From: CAKSKB01 sp034186235
Lineage (GTDB): Bacteria > Bacillota > Clostridia > HGM11514
NCBI GenBank assembly: GCA_034186235.1
Contig: JAXGBA010000100.1
Coordinates: forward strand, 1 to 18,423
Direction: 5' to 3'
Length of the DNA: 18,423 bases
In this document: piece after piece, positions 7,536-13,339 of the stretch
Layout of the letters: each line of letters starts with the position of its first letter
Position numbering within the stretch: the stretch's first letter is position 1
Notes under the pieces: model-generated
Database searches by the model: none
What the model saw: the letters and a program-made list of their open reading frames with translations, nothing else
Told to the model about the DNA's origin: nothing
Program-made: the position numbers and the translations under genes

Positions 7536-7946
7536 ATGGGTAAAACGGGAAGAAAAAACAAAAAGTACTCGCCGGAATTCAAAATTTGTGTTATAATGGA
7601 TATTCGATAACATAATTTAGGATATCATGAAACAATGAGAAAGTATTTTCCGCAACCAAGCCTTTTGAGAAATTGACAAATGATGTAACTGAATTTAAGG
7701 TATGTCATGCAAAGGTAATTGTATGGATAATGGCGCTATGGAAAACTTTTTTGGCAGATTCAAGGTTGAAATGTTTTATGGCGAGAAATTTGAAAGCGTT
7801 AACTCTTTCATTGATGAATTAAAAAGATATATCGATTACTACAACAACGAAAGAATTTCTATGAAACTAAAAGGAATGAGTTCGGTACAATACCGAATTC
7901 ATTCACGAGCAAGTTAATATTTTATTTTTCTATACTTTGGGGTTCA
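7495..7946 (+). mobile_element. Internally deleted IS3-family insertion sequence remnant
   Basis: This ~450-bp segment keeps both ends and scraps of the transposase. The left end reads TGCACCTCCAAAAGTGTCTAAC; the right end, inward on the minus strand, reads TGAACCCCAAAGTATAG. These are degenerate inverted repeats of the TG...CA type. Inside are the start of orfA, a shifted orfA piece, and two pieces of the orfB integrase core. A complete IS3-family element is usually 1.2-1.5 kb, so roughly two thirds is missing. No target-site duplication is obvious. Its end sequences resemble those of the fuller element at 11243-12784, so both belong to related groups, but the orfA proteins differ. Confidence 0.8.
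7536..7917 (+). pseudogene. Fragments of IS3-family transposase (orfA start and orfB core)
   Basis: ATG at 7536 opens a 24-codon piece (KNKKYSPEFKICVIMDIR) typical of an IS3 OrfA beginning, ending at TAA 7608-7610. After a frame change, LGYHETMRKYF can be read near 7615-7650, continuing the OrfA pattern. KLTNDVTEFK (about 7670-7699) is the stretch around the first catalytic Asp of the OrfB DDE domain. A further frame change and deletion joins it to GNCMDNGAMENFFGRFKVEMFYGEKF (from 7702), which carries the catalytic Glu and runs to the stop at 7917. The segment with the second catalytic Asp is missing. It cannot encode an active transposase. Confidence 0.85.
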
Positions 7947-8028
7947 CTTCAAAAATGGGGCGGTTATTTTCTTGATATAATCAGTATAAATTTCTCATAT
8001 GATCCGAATAATAACTTCGGGTGAGATT

Positions 8029-9150
8029 ATGGAGTTTAATAAAAGAAACACCTGGCGGATTATACTTATAGCTGCTATAGCGGCGGCTCTTTTTGCCATG
8101 GTTATAAATTTGGGAACAGTATTTCGCATAATCGGCAAAACCTTTTCTGTTTTTATGCCTTTTTTTATAGGACTTTGCGTTGCTTTTGCGGTTAATTCGA
8201 TTATGACGCCGCTTGAGAATGTGTATGGAAAAAGGAAAAAACTACCGGATAAATTTCGCCGCCCGATTTGTCTTGCAGTAAGCTTTTTAGCTGTTGTGGC
8301 AGCGCTATCGGCGGTATTATTTGTTGTAATTCCGCAAATCCGCGAAACGGCTTATGAATTTTCAAAAAACCTTCCGCAGTATCTCGGAAGGTTTGACGGT
8401 ATGTGTGATAATGTAAATTCTGGATTTCATAAGCTTTTTCCGGGTGCGTCGCCCGTTAAAATCAATGCCGAAGCGGTGTTTTCCAAAATTTCGGAGTATG
8501 TGGCGGACGGGAAAAACGCTTTGTGGAAAAAGGTATTAAACACTACAGCGTCGCTTGCCTCGTGGGCGGCGAGCATGATAATATCTCTTGTTTTTTCAGT
8601 GTACCTGCTTGCCAGAAAAGAAAAGCTCATCGCACAGGCAAGCGCTTTGTTCTCGTGTATACTTCCCAAAAAAATATTTGCTCCGCTTGAAAAAATTGTT
8701 TCCATGTCTGCGGATGTTTTTTCAAAATATCTTTCCGGTCAGGTCACGGAAGGCATAATTATCGGGGTTTTGTGTTTTATAGGTATGAAAATATTCCGCT
8801 TTCCGCATGCTGCGGTTTCTTCGGTCACAATCGGGTTTACCGCACTTGTTCCGGTTTTCGGCGCACTTTTCGGAACCGCCGTGGGAGCCTTTCTGATTTT
8901 TATGCAGTCGCCTGTCCGGGCGCTTTGGTTTATTGTGTTTGTGCTTTGCCTCCAGCAGATTGAAGGGAATATTATATACCCGAGAGTTGTAGGGAAGTCG
9001 GTTGGGTTGCCGGGTGTATGGGTGTTAATCTCAACAACCCTCGGCGGCAGAGTTTTCGGCGTGGCCGGAATGTTCTTTGCCGTGCCGGTTTTTTCGGTTG
9101 CCTACAGTCTGCTTAGAGATTTTGTTAAATCAAAGGCTGCAAATACTTAG
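8029..9150 (+). CDS. AI-2E family (PerM/YhhT-like) membrane permease
   Basis: The 373-residue protein is an integral membrane protein of the AI-2E transporter family, whose members are credited with export of autoinducer-2 or act as sodium/proton-linked permeases; the substrate here is unknown. Hydrophobic segments lie near residues 9-33, 38-58, 75-98, 175-195 and then a long cluster from ~240 to 365. The C-terminal family signature QQIEGNIIYPRVVGKSVGLPGVWV is clear. ATG 8029 is preferred because GGTGA (8020-8024) lies 4 bases upstream; an in-frame ATG at 7999 has no ribosome binding site. The gene follows the IS remnant directly. A TATAAT at 7976-7981 could be its -10 box but has no convincing -35. 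The last 26 bases overlap the convergent lysR gene. Confidence 0.88.
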   Translation: MEFNKRNTWRIILIAAIAAALFAMVINLGTVFRIIGKTFSVFMPFFIGLCVAFAVNSIMTPLENVYGKRKKLPDKFRRPICLAVSFLAVVAALSAVLFVVIPQIRETAYEFSKNLPQYLGRFDGMCDNVNSGFHKLFPGASPVKINAEAVFSKISEYVADGKNALWKKVLNTTASLASWAASMIISLVFSVYLLARKEKLIAQASALFSCILPKKIFAPLEKIVSMSADVFSKYLSGQVTEGIIIGVLCFIGMKIFRFPHAAVSSVTIGFTALVPVFGALFGTAVGAFLIFMQSPVRALWFIVFVLCLQQIEGNIIYPRVVGKSVGLPGVWVLISTTLGGRVFGVAGMFFAVPVFSVAYSLLRDFVKSKAANT

Positions 9151-10042
9151 TCATTTCATTAATGTATATCCTTCCTATTTCCGAAAGCGGAATACCGTTT
9201 TTGGTTATATATCCGATGTGCATTGATGAGTTTTTATCGTCATTTTCAAACGGTACGGCAATAAAATCGCTGCCGTTGAGTTCTTCGCATATTATTCCCG
9301 AGCAAAGCGTGTATCCGTTAAGTCCCACCATAAGATTGAGCATGGTTGAACGGTCAGCCGCTTTGATTGTTCTCGGATATTCGTTTGTGCTGAGAATTTC
9401 CTCCGCAAAATAAAACGAGCCCTTTTCGCCCTGCTCAAACGATAGGCACGGGAAGTCCGCAAGTTCTTCAAAGGTAATGGACTTGTTTTTGGCAAGCGGA
9501 TGATTTTTCCAGATATAAACATATGCGCTGCAGTCTATCAGATGATGAAATTCAAGTGAGTTGTCGCGCAGAATTTTTTTTATAACATCACGGTTGAAAT
9601 CATTCATGTACAGAATACCGATTTCGCTTTTGAGCATTGTAACATCATTTATGACATCAAGCGTTTTAACTTCGCGCATGGCAAATTCGTATTTTTGCAA
9701 ATCAAACTGCTTGACCGTTTCAACAAATGCTTTGACCGCAAACGAATAGTGCTGTGACGAAACGCCGAATTTGCGCTTTATTTCGGAAGGATTCTTGTAT
9801 CTCCCTGAAAGCAGCTCGTATTGCTGATAAAGCTGCCTTGCATATGTGATAAACTCCTCGCCGTCGGGTGTGAGGGCGGTTCCTCTTGTTGTGCGCTTGA
9901 ATATGATTATTCCAAGCTCGCCTTCAAGTTCTTTTACCGCCGCAGTAAGCGTAGGCTGCGAAATAAAAAGCGATTCCGCCGCCTTGTTCATAGAATTTTT
10001 ATCGGCTATTGTAAGCACATACAGTATCTGCTGGAGTGTCAT
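9125..10042 (-). CDS. LysR-type transcriptional regulator, divergent from cysK
   Basis: The 305-residue protein has the N-terminal winged helix-turn-helix of the LysR family: residues 1-60 include LQQILYVLTIADKNSMNKAAE, SLFISQPTLTAAVKELEGELG and LFKRTTRG-like IIFKRTTRGTALTPDGE. The rest is the effector-binding domain. It is transcribed divergently from cysK across a 241-base intergenic region, the classic arrangement for a LysR regulator that controls its neighbour. LysR proteins such as CysB, CmbR and CysL control sulfur-assimilation genes, so an effector such as O-acetylserine is plausible, but the sequence does not show this. AGGAAG precedes the ATG. Its 3' end overlaps the AI-2E-family gene by 26 bases, so the two transcripts collide. 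Confidence 0.92.
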   Translation of the reverse strand: MTLQQILYVLTIADKNSMNKAAESLFISQPTLTAAVKELEGELGIIIFKRTTRGTALTPDGEEFITYARQLYQQYELLSGRYKNPSEIKRKFGVSSQHYSFAVKAFVETVKQFDLQKYEFAMREVKTLDVINDVTMLKSEIGILYMNDFNRDVIKKILRDNSLEFHHLIDCSAYVYIWKNHPLAKNKSITFEELADFPCLSFEQGEKGSFYFAEEILSTNEYPRTIKAADRSTMLNLMVGLNGYTLCSGIICEELNGSDFIAVPFENDDKNSSMHIGYITKNGIPLSEIGRIYINEMTKYLQPLI

Positions 10043-10072
10043 ATTGCTTCCTCATTTCAGTTTTATACACTA

Positions 10073-10101
10073 ATTTTAACATTTTTTTTCGTTTTAGTCA
10101 A
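10073..10101 (-). promoter_or_regulatory. Promoter of the lysR gene
   Basis: On the minus strand TTGACT (10096-10101) and TAAAAT (10073-10078) are separated by 17 bases. The predicted start lies about 25 bases before the lysR ATG at 10042. It is back-to-back with the cysK promoter, with only ~20 bases between the two -35 boxes, so a LysR dimer bound here could affect both. Confidence 0.72.
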
Positions 10102-10120
10102 TAAATTTTCAAAAAAGGTA

Positions 10121-10149
10121 TTGACAAGATTGAAATAAGGTGGTATAAT
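10121..10149 (+). promoter_or_regulatory. Consensus sigma-A promoter of cysK
   Basis: TTGACA (10121-10126) and TATAAT (10144-10149) are perfect hexamers with 17-base spacing, preceding a leader of about 128 bases. The predicted start site is near 10156, inside the palindrome at 10152-10170. A promoter this strong near cysK would be expected to need repression. Confidence 0.88.
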
Positions 10150-10151
10150 AA

Positions 10152-10170
10152 ACCTATAAAACCGATAGGT
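10152..10170 (+). promoter_or_regulatory. Candidate repressor operator over the cysK start site
   Basis: ACCTAT and ATAGGT form a perfect inverted repeat separated by 7 bases, placed directly after the -10 box and over the predicted transcription start, where a bound protein would block RNA polymerase. The bases starting AAACCTA recur in the promoter of the Rrf2-type gene at 13296-13308 (minus). The likeliest binder is that Rrf2 protein, by analogy with CymR of Bacillus; LysR is the alternative. This is inference from position and symmetry. Confidence 0.55.
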
Positions 10171-10194
10171 AATATAGTTTATTAAGGTGATATT

Positions 10195-10230
10195 ATGAAA
10201 GGCGATTATCTGAAAACCACACGATGTTGA
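10195..10230 (+). CDS. Putative 11-codon leader peptide ending in Cys, in the cysK 5' leader
   Basis: The ATG follows GGTGAT (10186-10191) at good spacing and encodes MKGDYLKTTRC, then TGA. It lies between the predicted transcription start (~10156) and cysK (10284). The last sense codon is TGT (Cys), so translation could respond to charged cysteine tRNA. No strong attenuator hairpin is visible in the remaining ~50 bases, so any control would act by ribosome stalling, reinitiation or mRNA stability rather than a classical terminator. Codons 2-5 (AAAGGCGATTAT) match 11 of 12 bases of the cysK ribosome-binding region AAAGGAGATTAT (10267-10278). Chance occurrence of a short ORF is possible. Confidence 0.5.
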   Translation: MKGDYLKTTRC

Positions 10231-10283
10231 CTTTGTATTTTGTCAGGAATTAAAACTATAATATTTAAAGGAGATTATTAATT

Positions 10284-11213
10284 ATGAAAGTATACGAAAA
10301 AATCACGGACTTAATTGGCGGCACACCGCTTTTGAAATTAAACAACTACATAAAGGAGAACGGGCTTGAGGCGGACATCTACGGCAAGCTGGAATATTTC
10401 AACCCGGCAGGCAGCGTTAAGGACAGAATCGCAAGAGCCATGATTGACGATGCTGAAAGCAAGGGGCTTTTGAAACCGGGTTCTGTAATTATTGAACCGA
10501 CTTCGGGCAACACCGGTATAGGTCTTGCTGCGGTAGCCGCATCAAGAGGGTACAGAATAATTCTTACAATGCCTGAAACGATGAGCGTTGAACGCAGGAA
10601 TCTTCTTAAAGCGTACGGAGCGGAGCTTGTTCTCACAGACGGCGCAAAGGGAATGAAAGGTGCTATCGAAAAGGCGAACGAACTTAAAGAAAGCACCCCG
10701 GGCGGATTTATCCCGAGCCAGTTTACAAACATTGCGAACCCCGAAGCACACAAAAAGACAACTGGACCTGAAATTTGGAGCGATACCGACGGCAAGGTTG
10801 ATATATTCGTTGCGGGCGTAGGCACAGGTGGAACGCTTTCGGGTGTGGGGGAATATCTTAAATCCAAAAACCCTCATGTGAAAATTGTTGCGGTTGAGCC
10901 GGCAGGTTCTCCGGTGCTTTCAAAAGGCACCCCGGGACCACATAAAATCCAGGGTATCGGCGCAGGGTTTGTTCCGGATACGCTCAATACCAAGATTTAT
11001 GACGAGATTATTGCGGTCGAAAATGAGGACGCTTTCAAAACAGGCAGAGCACTTGCGAGAAAGGAAGGCTTGCTCGTCGGAATTTCATCCGGTGCGGCTG
11101 TTTTTGCAGCGGCAGAGCTTGCAAAACACCCTGAAAATAAAGGAAAAATAATTGTAGTGCTTCTCCCTGATACCGGTGACAGATACCTCTCAACACCGAT
11201 GTTTGCTGAATAA
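10284..11213 (+). CDS. cysK: Cysteine synthase A (O-acetylserine sulfhydrylase)
   Basis: CysK joins O-acetylserine and sulfide to make cysteine, using pyridoxal phosphate, in the cytoplasm. The complete 309-residue product has the family marks: IGGTPLLKLN (11-20), NPAGSVKDRIA (40-50) with the PLP lysine K46, PTSGNTGIGLA (72-82) as the substrate loop, the phosphate-binding GTGGTLSG (180-187), GISSGAAVFAA (266-276), and the LPDTGDRYLST end. AAAGGAG (10267-10273) lies 10 bases upstream of the ATG. It is divergent from a LysR gene and convergent with an IscR-like Rrf2 gene. In Bacillus, CysK itself binds the Rrf2 regulator CymR, so the neighbourhood suggests linked control. Its terminator has been split by an IS. 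Confidence 0.96.
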   Translation: MKVYEKITDLIGGTPLLKLNNYIKENGLEADIYGKLEYFNPAGSVKDRIARAMIDDAESKGLLKPGSVIIEPTSGNTGIGLAAVAASRGYRIILTMPETMSVERRNLLKAYGAELVLTDGAKGMKGAIEKANELKESTPGGFIPSQFTNIANPEAHKKTTGPEIWSDTDGKVDIFVAGVGTGGTLSGVGEYLKSKNPHVKIVAVEPAGSPVLSKGTPGPHKIQGIGAGFVPDTLNTKIYDEIIAVENEDAFKTGRALARKEGLLVGISSGAAVFAAAELAKHPENKGKIIVVLLPDTGDRYLSTPMFAE

Positions 11214-11221
11214 TGCAATTG

Positions 11222-11235
11222 AAAGCACCCGAAAT
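11222..11235 (+). terminator. 5' arm of the disrupted cysK terminator
   Basis: AAAGCACCCGAAAT, starting 8 bases after the cysK stop, is the exact reverse complement of ATTTCGGGTGCTTT at 12784-12797, which is followed by further Ts. Together they would form a 14-bp terminator stem with a T-tail. The two arms are now about 1.55 kb apart because an IS3-family element lies between them. Confidence 0.78.
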
Positions 11236-11270
11236 CCAAATTATGTGACCCCAAAAAGTTAGACTTTTTA

Positions 11271-11307
11271 TAGCGTAGTAGTTTTGCTGACTGCTACGCT
11301 AATTTTT
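11271..11307 (+). terminator. Hairpin with T-run inside the IS, facing incoming cysK transcription
   Basis: TAGCGTAGTAG (11271-11281) pairs with CTGCTACGCTA (11291-11301), with one G-T wobble, around a 9-base loop. It is followed on the plus strand by ATTTTT (to 11307). The tail suits transcripts arriving from cysK rather than the transposase transcript, so it could stop read-through into antisense of orfB and stand in for the split cysK terminator. Confidence 0.6.
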
Positions 11308-12197
11308 ATGCAGCCAAGGTGTTGAGCCGATATTGCACCGGGCTCATCCACCCAAGTTTTTCTTTAATTCTTTTTTCGTTGTAGTATTTTATATATTTCT
11401 CGATAGCTTCTTTCAGTTCATCAAAACTGTAATATGTAGTTCCATAATACATTTCTTGCTTTAGTATTCCAAAAAAGTTTTCCATCACAGAATTGTCGTA
11501 GCAGTTCCATTTGCGTGACATACTCTGAAATATTTTGTTTTCTTTGAGAGCATACAAATATGCGTTCATTTGATATGCCCAACCTCTGTCTGAGTGGAAA
11601 GTTCTCCTGTATGGGCAATCAGATGTTATTTCTATTGCTTCTTTTTGTGCTGATAAAACATTTGCTGCTGATGGGGTTTTGCTTATTACATAGCTTAACA
11701 CTTCACCATTAAACATATCGAGAAATGGATCTAAATACAATTTCTTAATCACCATTCTGCCTTTGTTGTCTATCTCATAATACTTAAATTCGGTAGTATC
11801 AGTAGTTATCTTTTGATGTGGTAGAGATGTATTAAATCGTCTGTTAATTCTGTTTGGTGCTATCTTGCCAACGTTGCCCTTGTATGAATTGTATCTACGG
11901 CTTTTTCTTGTGAATGCTGTAACCTGAAAACCTAATTTTTGCATAATCCTTTGAACTTTCTTTTTATTCACAAAAATCTTTCTGTTTCGTAATTCTCCAT
12001 ATACCCGTCTGTAACCATAATCCTTGTTTTCAATATGTATTTTAGTGATCTCATCCCCTCTAATTGTTTGTTAGGGTTTTCTCTGTCAAATCGCTTTTGC
12101 CAATACATATACGTTGACTTGGGGAAGCCAACTACTGCGAGAATGTCTTTTAATTTGAATCGTTCTCGGAGACTGTGGACAATTCTCGCTGTTTTTT
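11306..12197 (-). pseudogene. IS3-family transposase OrfB (DDE integrase core), frameshifted
   Basis: The integrase core is intact: TTDTTEF (first Asp), HSDRGWAYQ (second Asp) and NCYDNSVMENFFG (catalytic Glu), with 35 residues between the last Asp and Glu as in the IS3 family. The C-terminal YIKYYNEKRIKEKLGWMSPVQYRL is typical. The N-terminal part is read in the -1 frame relative to OrfA (VHSLRERFKLKDILAVVGFPKSTYMYW), then meets a single-base frame break at the CCCC run 12055-12058 (GGGG on the coding strand). A fifth G would restore the reading into DEITKIHIENKDYGYRRVYGELRNRK and the rest. Without it the frame ends at a TGA soon after. It is either a recent mutation or a sequencing error. 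Activity is doubtful as written. Confidence 0.85.
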
Positions 12198-12728
12198 CAG
12201 AAGAGCTTCCTCCTCTAAACGCAGTCTCCTCAATTCTTTTAAATATGCGTTCTCTATTCTAAGTTTTAAATTTTCATCTTCAAGCTTTTTTATATGTTCA
12301 GCACTTGTATCTACAGGTATATCTTCAACCTGTTTAGCAAAATCGCTCTTTTTATCCGCTCCCAATGTTTTCTTACGACCTTTCTTTTTGGGCCTCAGTG
12401 CATCAGGTCCGGCATTTCTAAAGTCATTTACCCATCTTGCTATTAAAGCAGAATTGTTTATACCTTGCGAAAGTGCTAATTCCTGATATGAGACTTCACT
12501 TGATAAATACAATTCTACCACAGAAAGTTTAAATTGAAAAGAGTATTTTTTATTTTGCCTTGAACGAATTAATCCATCATCACCCAATTCGTTATATGAG
12601 TGTACCCAATTTAAAACTTGCCGTTTATTTTTTACGTCATATTTCTCAGCAAGATGAGTGTAACCACCTTCACCATTTAAATATGCTTGTACAACTTTTT
12701 TCTTAAATTCATATCTATATTTTGCCAC
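12150..12728 (-). CDS. IS3-family transposase OrfA (helix-turn-helix protein)
   Basis: OrfA binds the IS ends and, by frameshift fusion to OrfB, makes the transposase. GTG at 12728 is the preferred start (MAKYRYEFKKKVV) because GGGAGG lies 10 bases upstream; an in-frame TTG at 12746 overlaps that site. The 192-residue product is long for OrfA and resembles the IS150-like group, with two helix-turn-helix regions: YTHLAEKYDVKNKRQVLNWV near 22-45 and YQELALSQGINNSALIARWV near 80-105. A basic stretch (RPKKKGRKK) follows, then a leucine-rich coiled coil near 145-180. An A6 run on the coding strand (12192-12197), in LLKKQREL, is a likely -1 slippage site, since the -1 frame continues directly into OrfB. 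Confidence 0.9.
   Translation of the reverse strand: MAKYRYEFKKKVVQAYLNGEGGYTHLAEKYDVKNKRQVLNWVHSYNELGDDGLIRSRQNKKYSFQFKLSVVELYLSSEVSYQELALSQGINNSALIARWVNDFRNAGPDALRPKKKGRKKTLGADKKSDFAKQVEDIPVDTSAEHIKKLEDENLKLRIENAYLKELRRLRLEEEALLKKQRELSTVSENDSN
12192..12197 (-). other. Likely programmed -1 frameshift site between orfA and orfB
   Basis: The coding strand reads CTG AAA AAA CAG in the OrfA frame. Slipping back one base on the six As gives the frame that encodes VHSLRERFKLKDILAVVGF, the OrfB N-terminus. IS3-family elements typically join OrfA and OrfB by -1 slippage on A-rich runs, so this fits established behaviour; it is not shown experimentally here. Confidence 0.65.
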
Positions 12729-12732
12729 GAAA

Positions 12733-12782
12733 AACCGACCTCCCAATTGTTAGATTTTTGGTCTAACTTTTGGGGGTCGGTT
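12733..12782 (-). terminator. End hairpin of the IS: terminator-like and hiding the orfA ribosome binding site
   Basis: On the transposase strand AACCGACC pairs with GGTCGGTT (8 bp), CCCAA with TTGGG (5 bp, one bulged A), and GTTAGA with TCTAAC (6 bp) across a 2x2 internal loop, with a 7-base apical loop, followed by a T-run. The upstream arm is the terminal inverted repeat. The downstream arm contains the GGGAGG that should serve orfA. Transcripts entering from outside would terminate here or have orfA translation blocked. Similar protective structures are known in some other IS families. Confidence 0.7.
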
Positions 12783-12783
12783 C

Positions 12784-12799
12784 ATTTCGGGTGCTTTTT
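12784..12799 (+). terminator. 3' arm and T-tail of the disrupted cysK terminator
   Basis: ATTTCGGGTGCTTTTT is the partner of the arm at 11222-11235 and carries the T-tail. On its own it cannot form the stem. On the minus strand the same pair would have formed a weaker terminator for the convergent rrf2-type gene, which ends at 12816. Confidence 0.75.
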
Positions 12800-12815
12800 A
12801 TATTGTATTAGTGTG

Positions 12816-13253
12816 TTAAATAATGTAGTCGTTTGAGTACATTTCTATGCTTTTGTCAAGCAAATCCTGAAGCGTTATGCTGTCAAGATATTCCGAAATT
12901 ACTCTGTAAAGCCCTTTCCACAGCGGGAGCGTAGCACAGTCGGCGCTTCTCGGGCAGTCAACCGGGCTTTGCTCTGCGCATGGCACCGGGGCAAGGCTCC
13001 CCTCCGTAACGCGGAGTATGTCGCCTATTGTGTATTTCGACGGTGTGCGTGACAGCATATAGCCGCCCATATATCCTCTGTTTGTTTTAAGAAAGTCGGT
13101 TTTGTTGAGCATCGGAACAATCTGTTCCAGATACTTTTTTGAAATTTCCTGCCGTTTGGCAATGTCCTTCAGGGCTATATAGCCTTCATTTCCGTGCTGC
13201 GCAAGGTCGAGCATCATGCGGATTGCGTATCTGCCCTTTGTTGAAATTTTCAC
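12816..13253 (-). CDS. Rrf2-family regulator with IscR-like cysteines
   Basis: The 145-residue protein is a dimeric winged-helix repressor of the Rrf2 family: MKISTKGRYAIRMMLDLA at the start, a recognition helix around ISKKYLEQIVPMLNKTDFLKT (37-57), and the wing GYMGGYML (60-67). Three cysteines, C92, C100 and C106 (C-x7-C-x5-C), sit where IscR holds its [2Fe-2S] cluster (C92, C98, C104 in E. coli), so a cluster-sensing role is possible despite the longer first gap. Bacillus CymR, the cysteine repressor of the same family, lacks this cysteine set. Start is GTG 13253 with GGTGA 6 bases upstream. It is convergent with cysK and no isc/suf genes are present, so control of cysteine genes is the likelier job. 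Its promoter shares a motif with cysK. Confidence 0.88.
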   Translation of the reverse strand: MKISTKGRYAIRMMLDLAQHGNEGYIALKDIAKRQEISKKYLEQIVPMLNKTDFLKTNRGYMGGYMLSRTPSKYTIGDILRVTEGSLAPVPCAEQSPVDCPRSADCATLPLWKGLYRVISEYLDSITLQDLLDKSIEMYSNDYII

Positions 13254-13283
13254 TTTCGGTCACCTCTTGTCTGTCATACTACT

Positions 13284-13312
13284 ATAATAACATAGATTTA
13301 GTAGGTTTTCAA
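13284..13312 (-). promoter_or_regulatory. Promoter of the Rrf2-type gene with embedded candidate operator
   Basis: On the minus strand TTGAAA (13307-13312) and TATTAT (13284-13289) are separated by 17 bases. The spacer and its edge hold AAACCTACTAAAT (13296-13308), resembling the cysK site AAACCTATAAAAC. The region also has CTACT/AGTAG inverted repeats (13279-13283 and 13300-13304). This fits autoregulation. It gives the gene its own promoter, separate from the sigma/anti-sigma pair upstream. Confidence 0.6.
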
Positions 13313-13339
13313 GAGTTTTCAGCAAAAAAGTTCAGAAAA

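Larger units (their letters stand above)
11243..12784 (-). mobile_element. IS3-family insertion sequence, nearly complete
   Basis: The element is ~1.54 kb. Its ends match over 17 of 18 bases: GACCCCAAAAAGTTAGAC inward from 11247, and GACCCCCAAAAGTTAGAC inward from 12778 on the minus strand. Exact boundaries are uncertain by a few bases: ATT occurs at both 11240-11242 and 12784-12786 and could be the 3-base target duplication. It carries orfA and orfB on the minus strand with a likely -1 frameshift site between them, and orfB has an additional frame break. The sequence is more AT-rich than the flanking genes, as expected for acquired DNA. It splits the cysK terminator. Confidence 0.9.

Noticed and set aside
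7495..7946. Remnant as a non-autonomous MITE still mobilised in trans
   Set aside because: The two ends are too mismatched and no target duplication is visible; decay is the simpler reading, although trans mobilisation is not excluded.
7976..7981. TATAAT as a firm promoter for the AI-2E-family gene
   Set aside because: No recognisable -35 at 16-18 bases upstream; kept only as a possibility in the gene entry.
10228..10230. TGA in the leader ORF read as selenocysteine
   Set aside because: No SECIS-like hairpin follows, and the frame beyond does not resemble any known protein.
10225..10260. Second promoter for cysK (TTGACT 10227-10232, TATAAT 10256-10262 area)
   Set aside because: The spacing between the boxes is about 24 bases, too long for sigma-A; the consensus promoter upstream is far better.
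10156..10283. T-box or other riboswitch in the cysK leader
   Set aside because: The leader is only about 128 bases, lacks the conserved T-box sequence and has no strong terminator or antiterminator stems. No SAM-box elements were seen.
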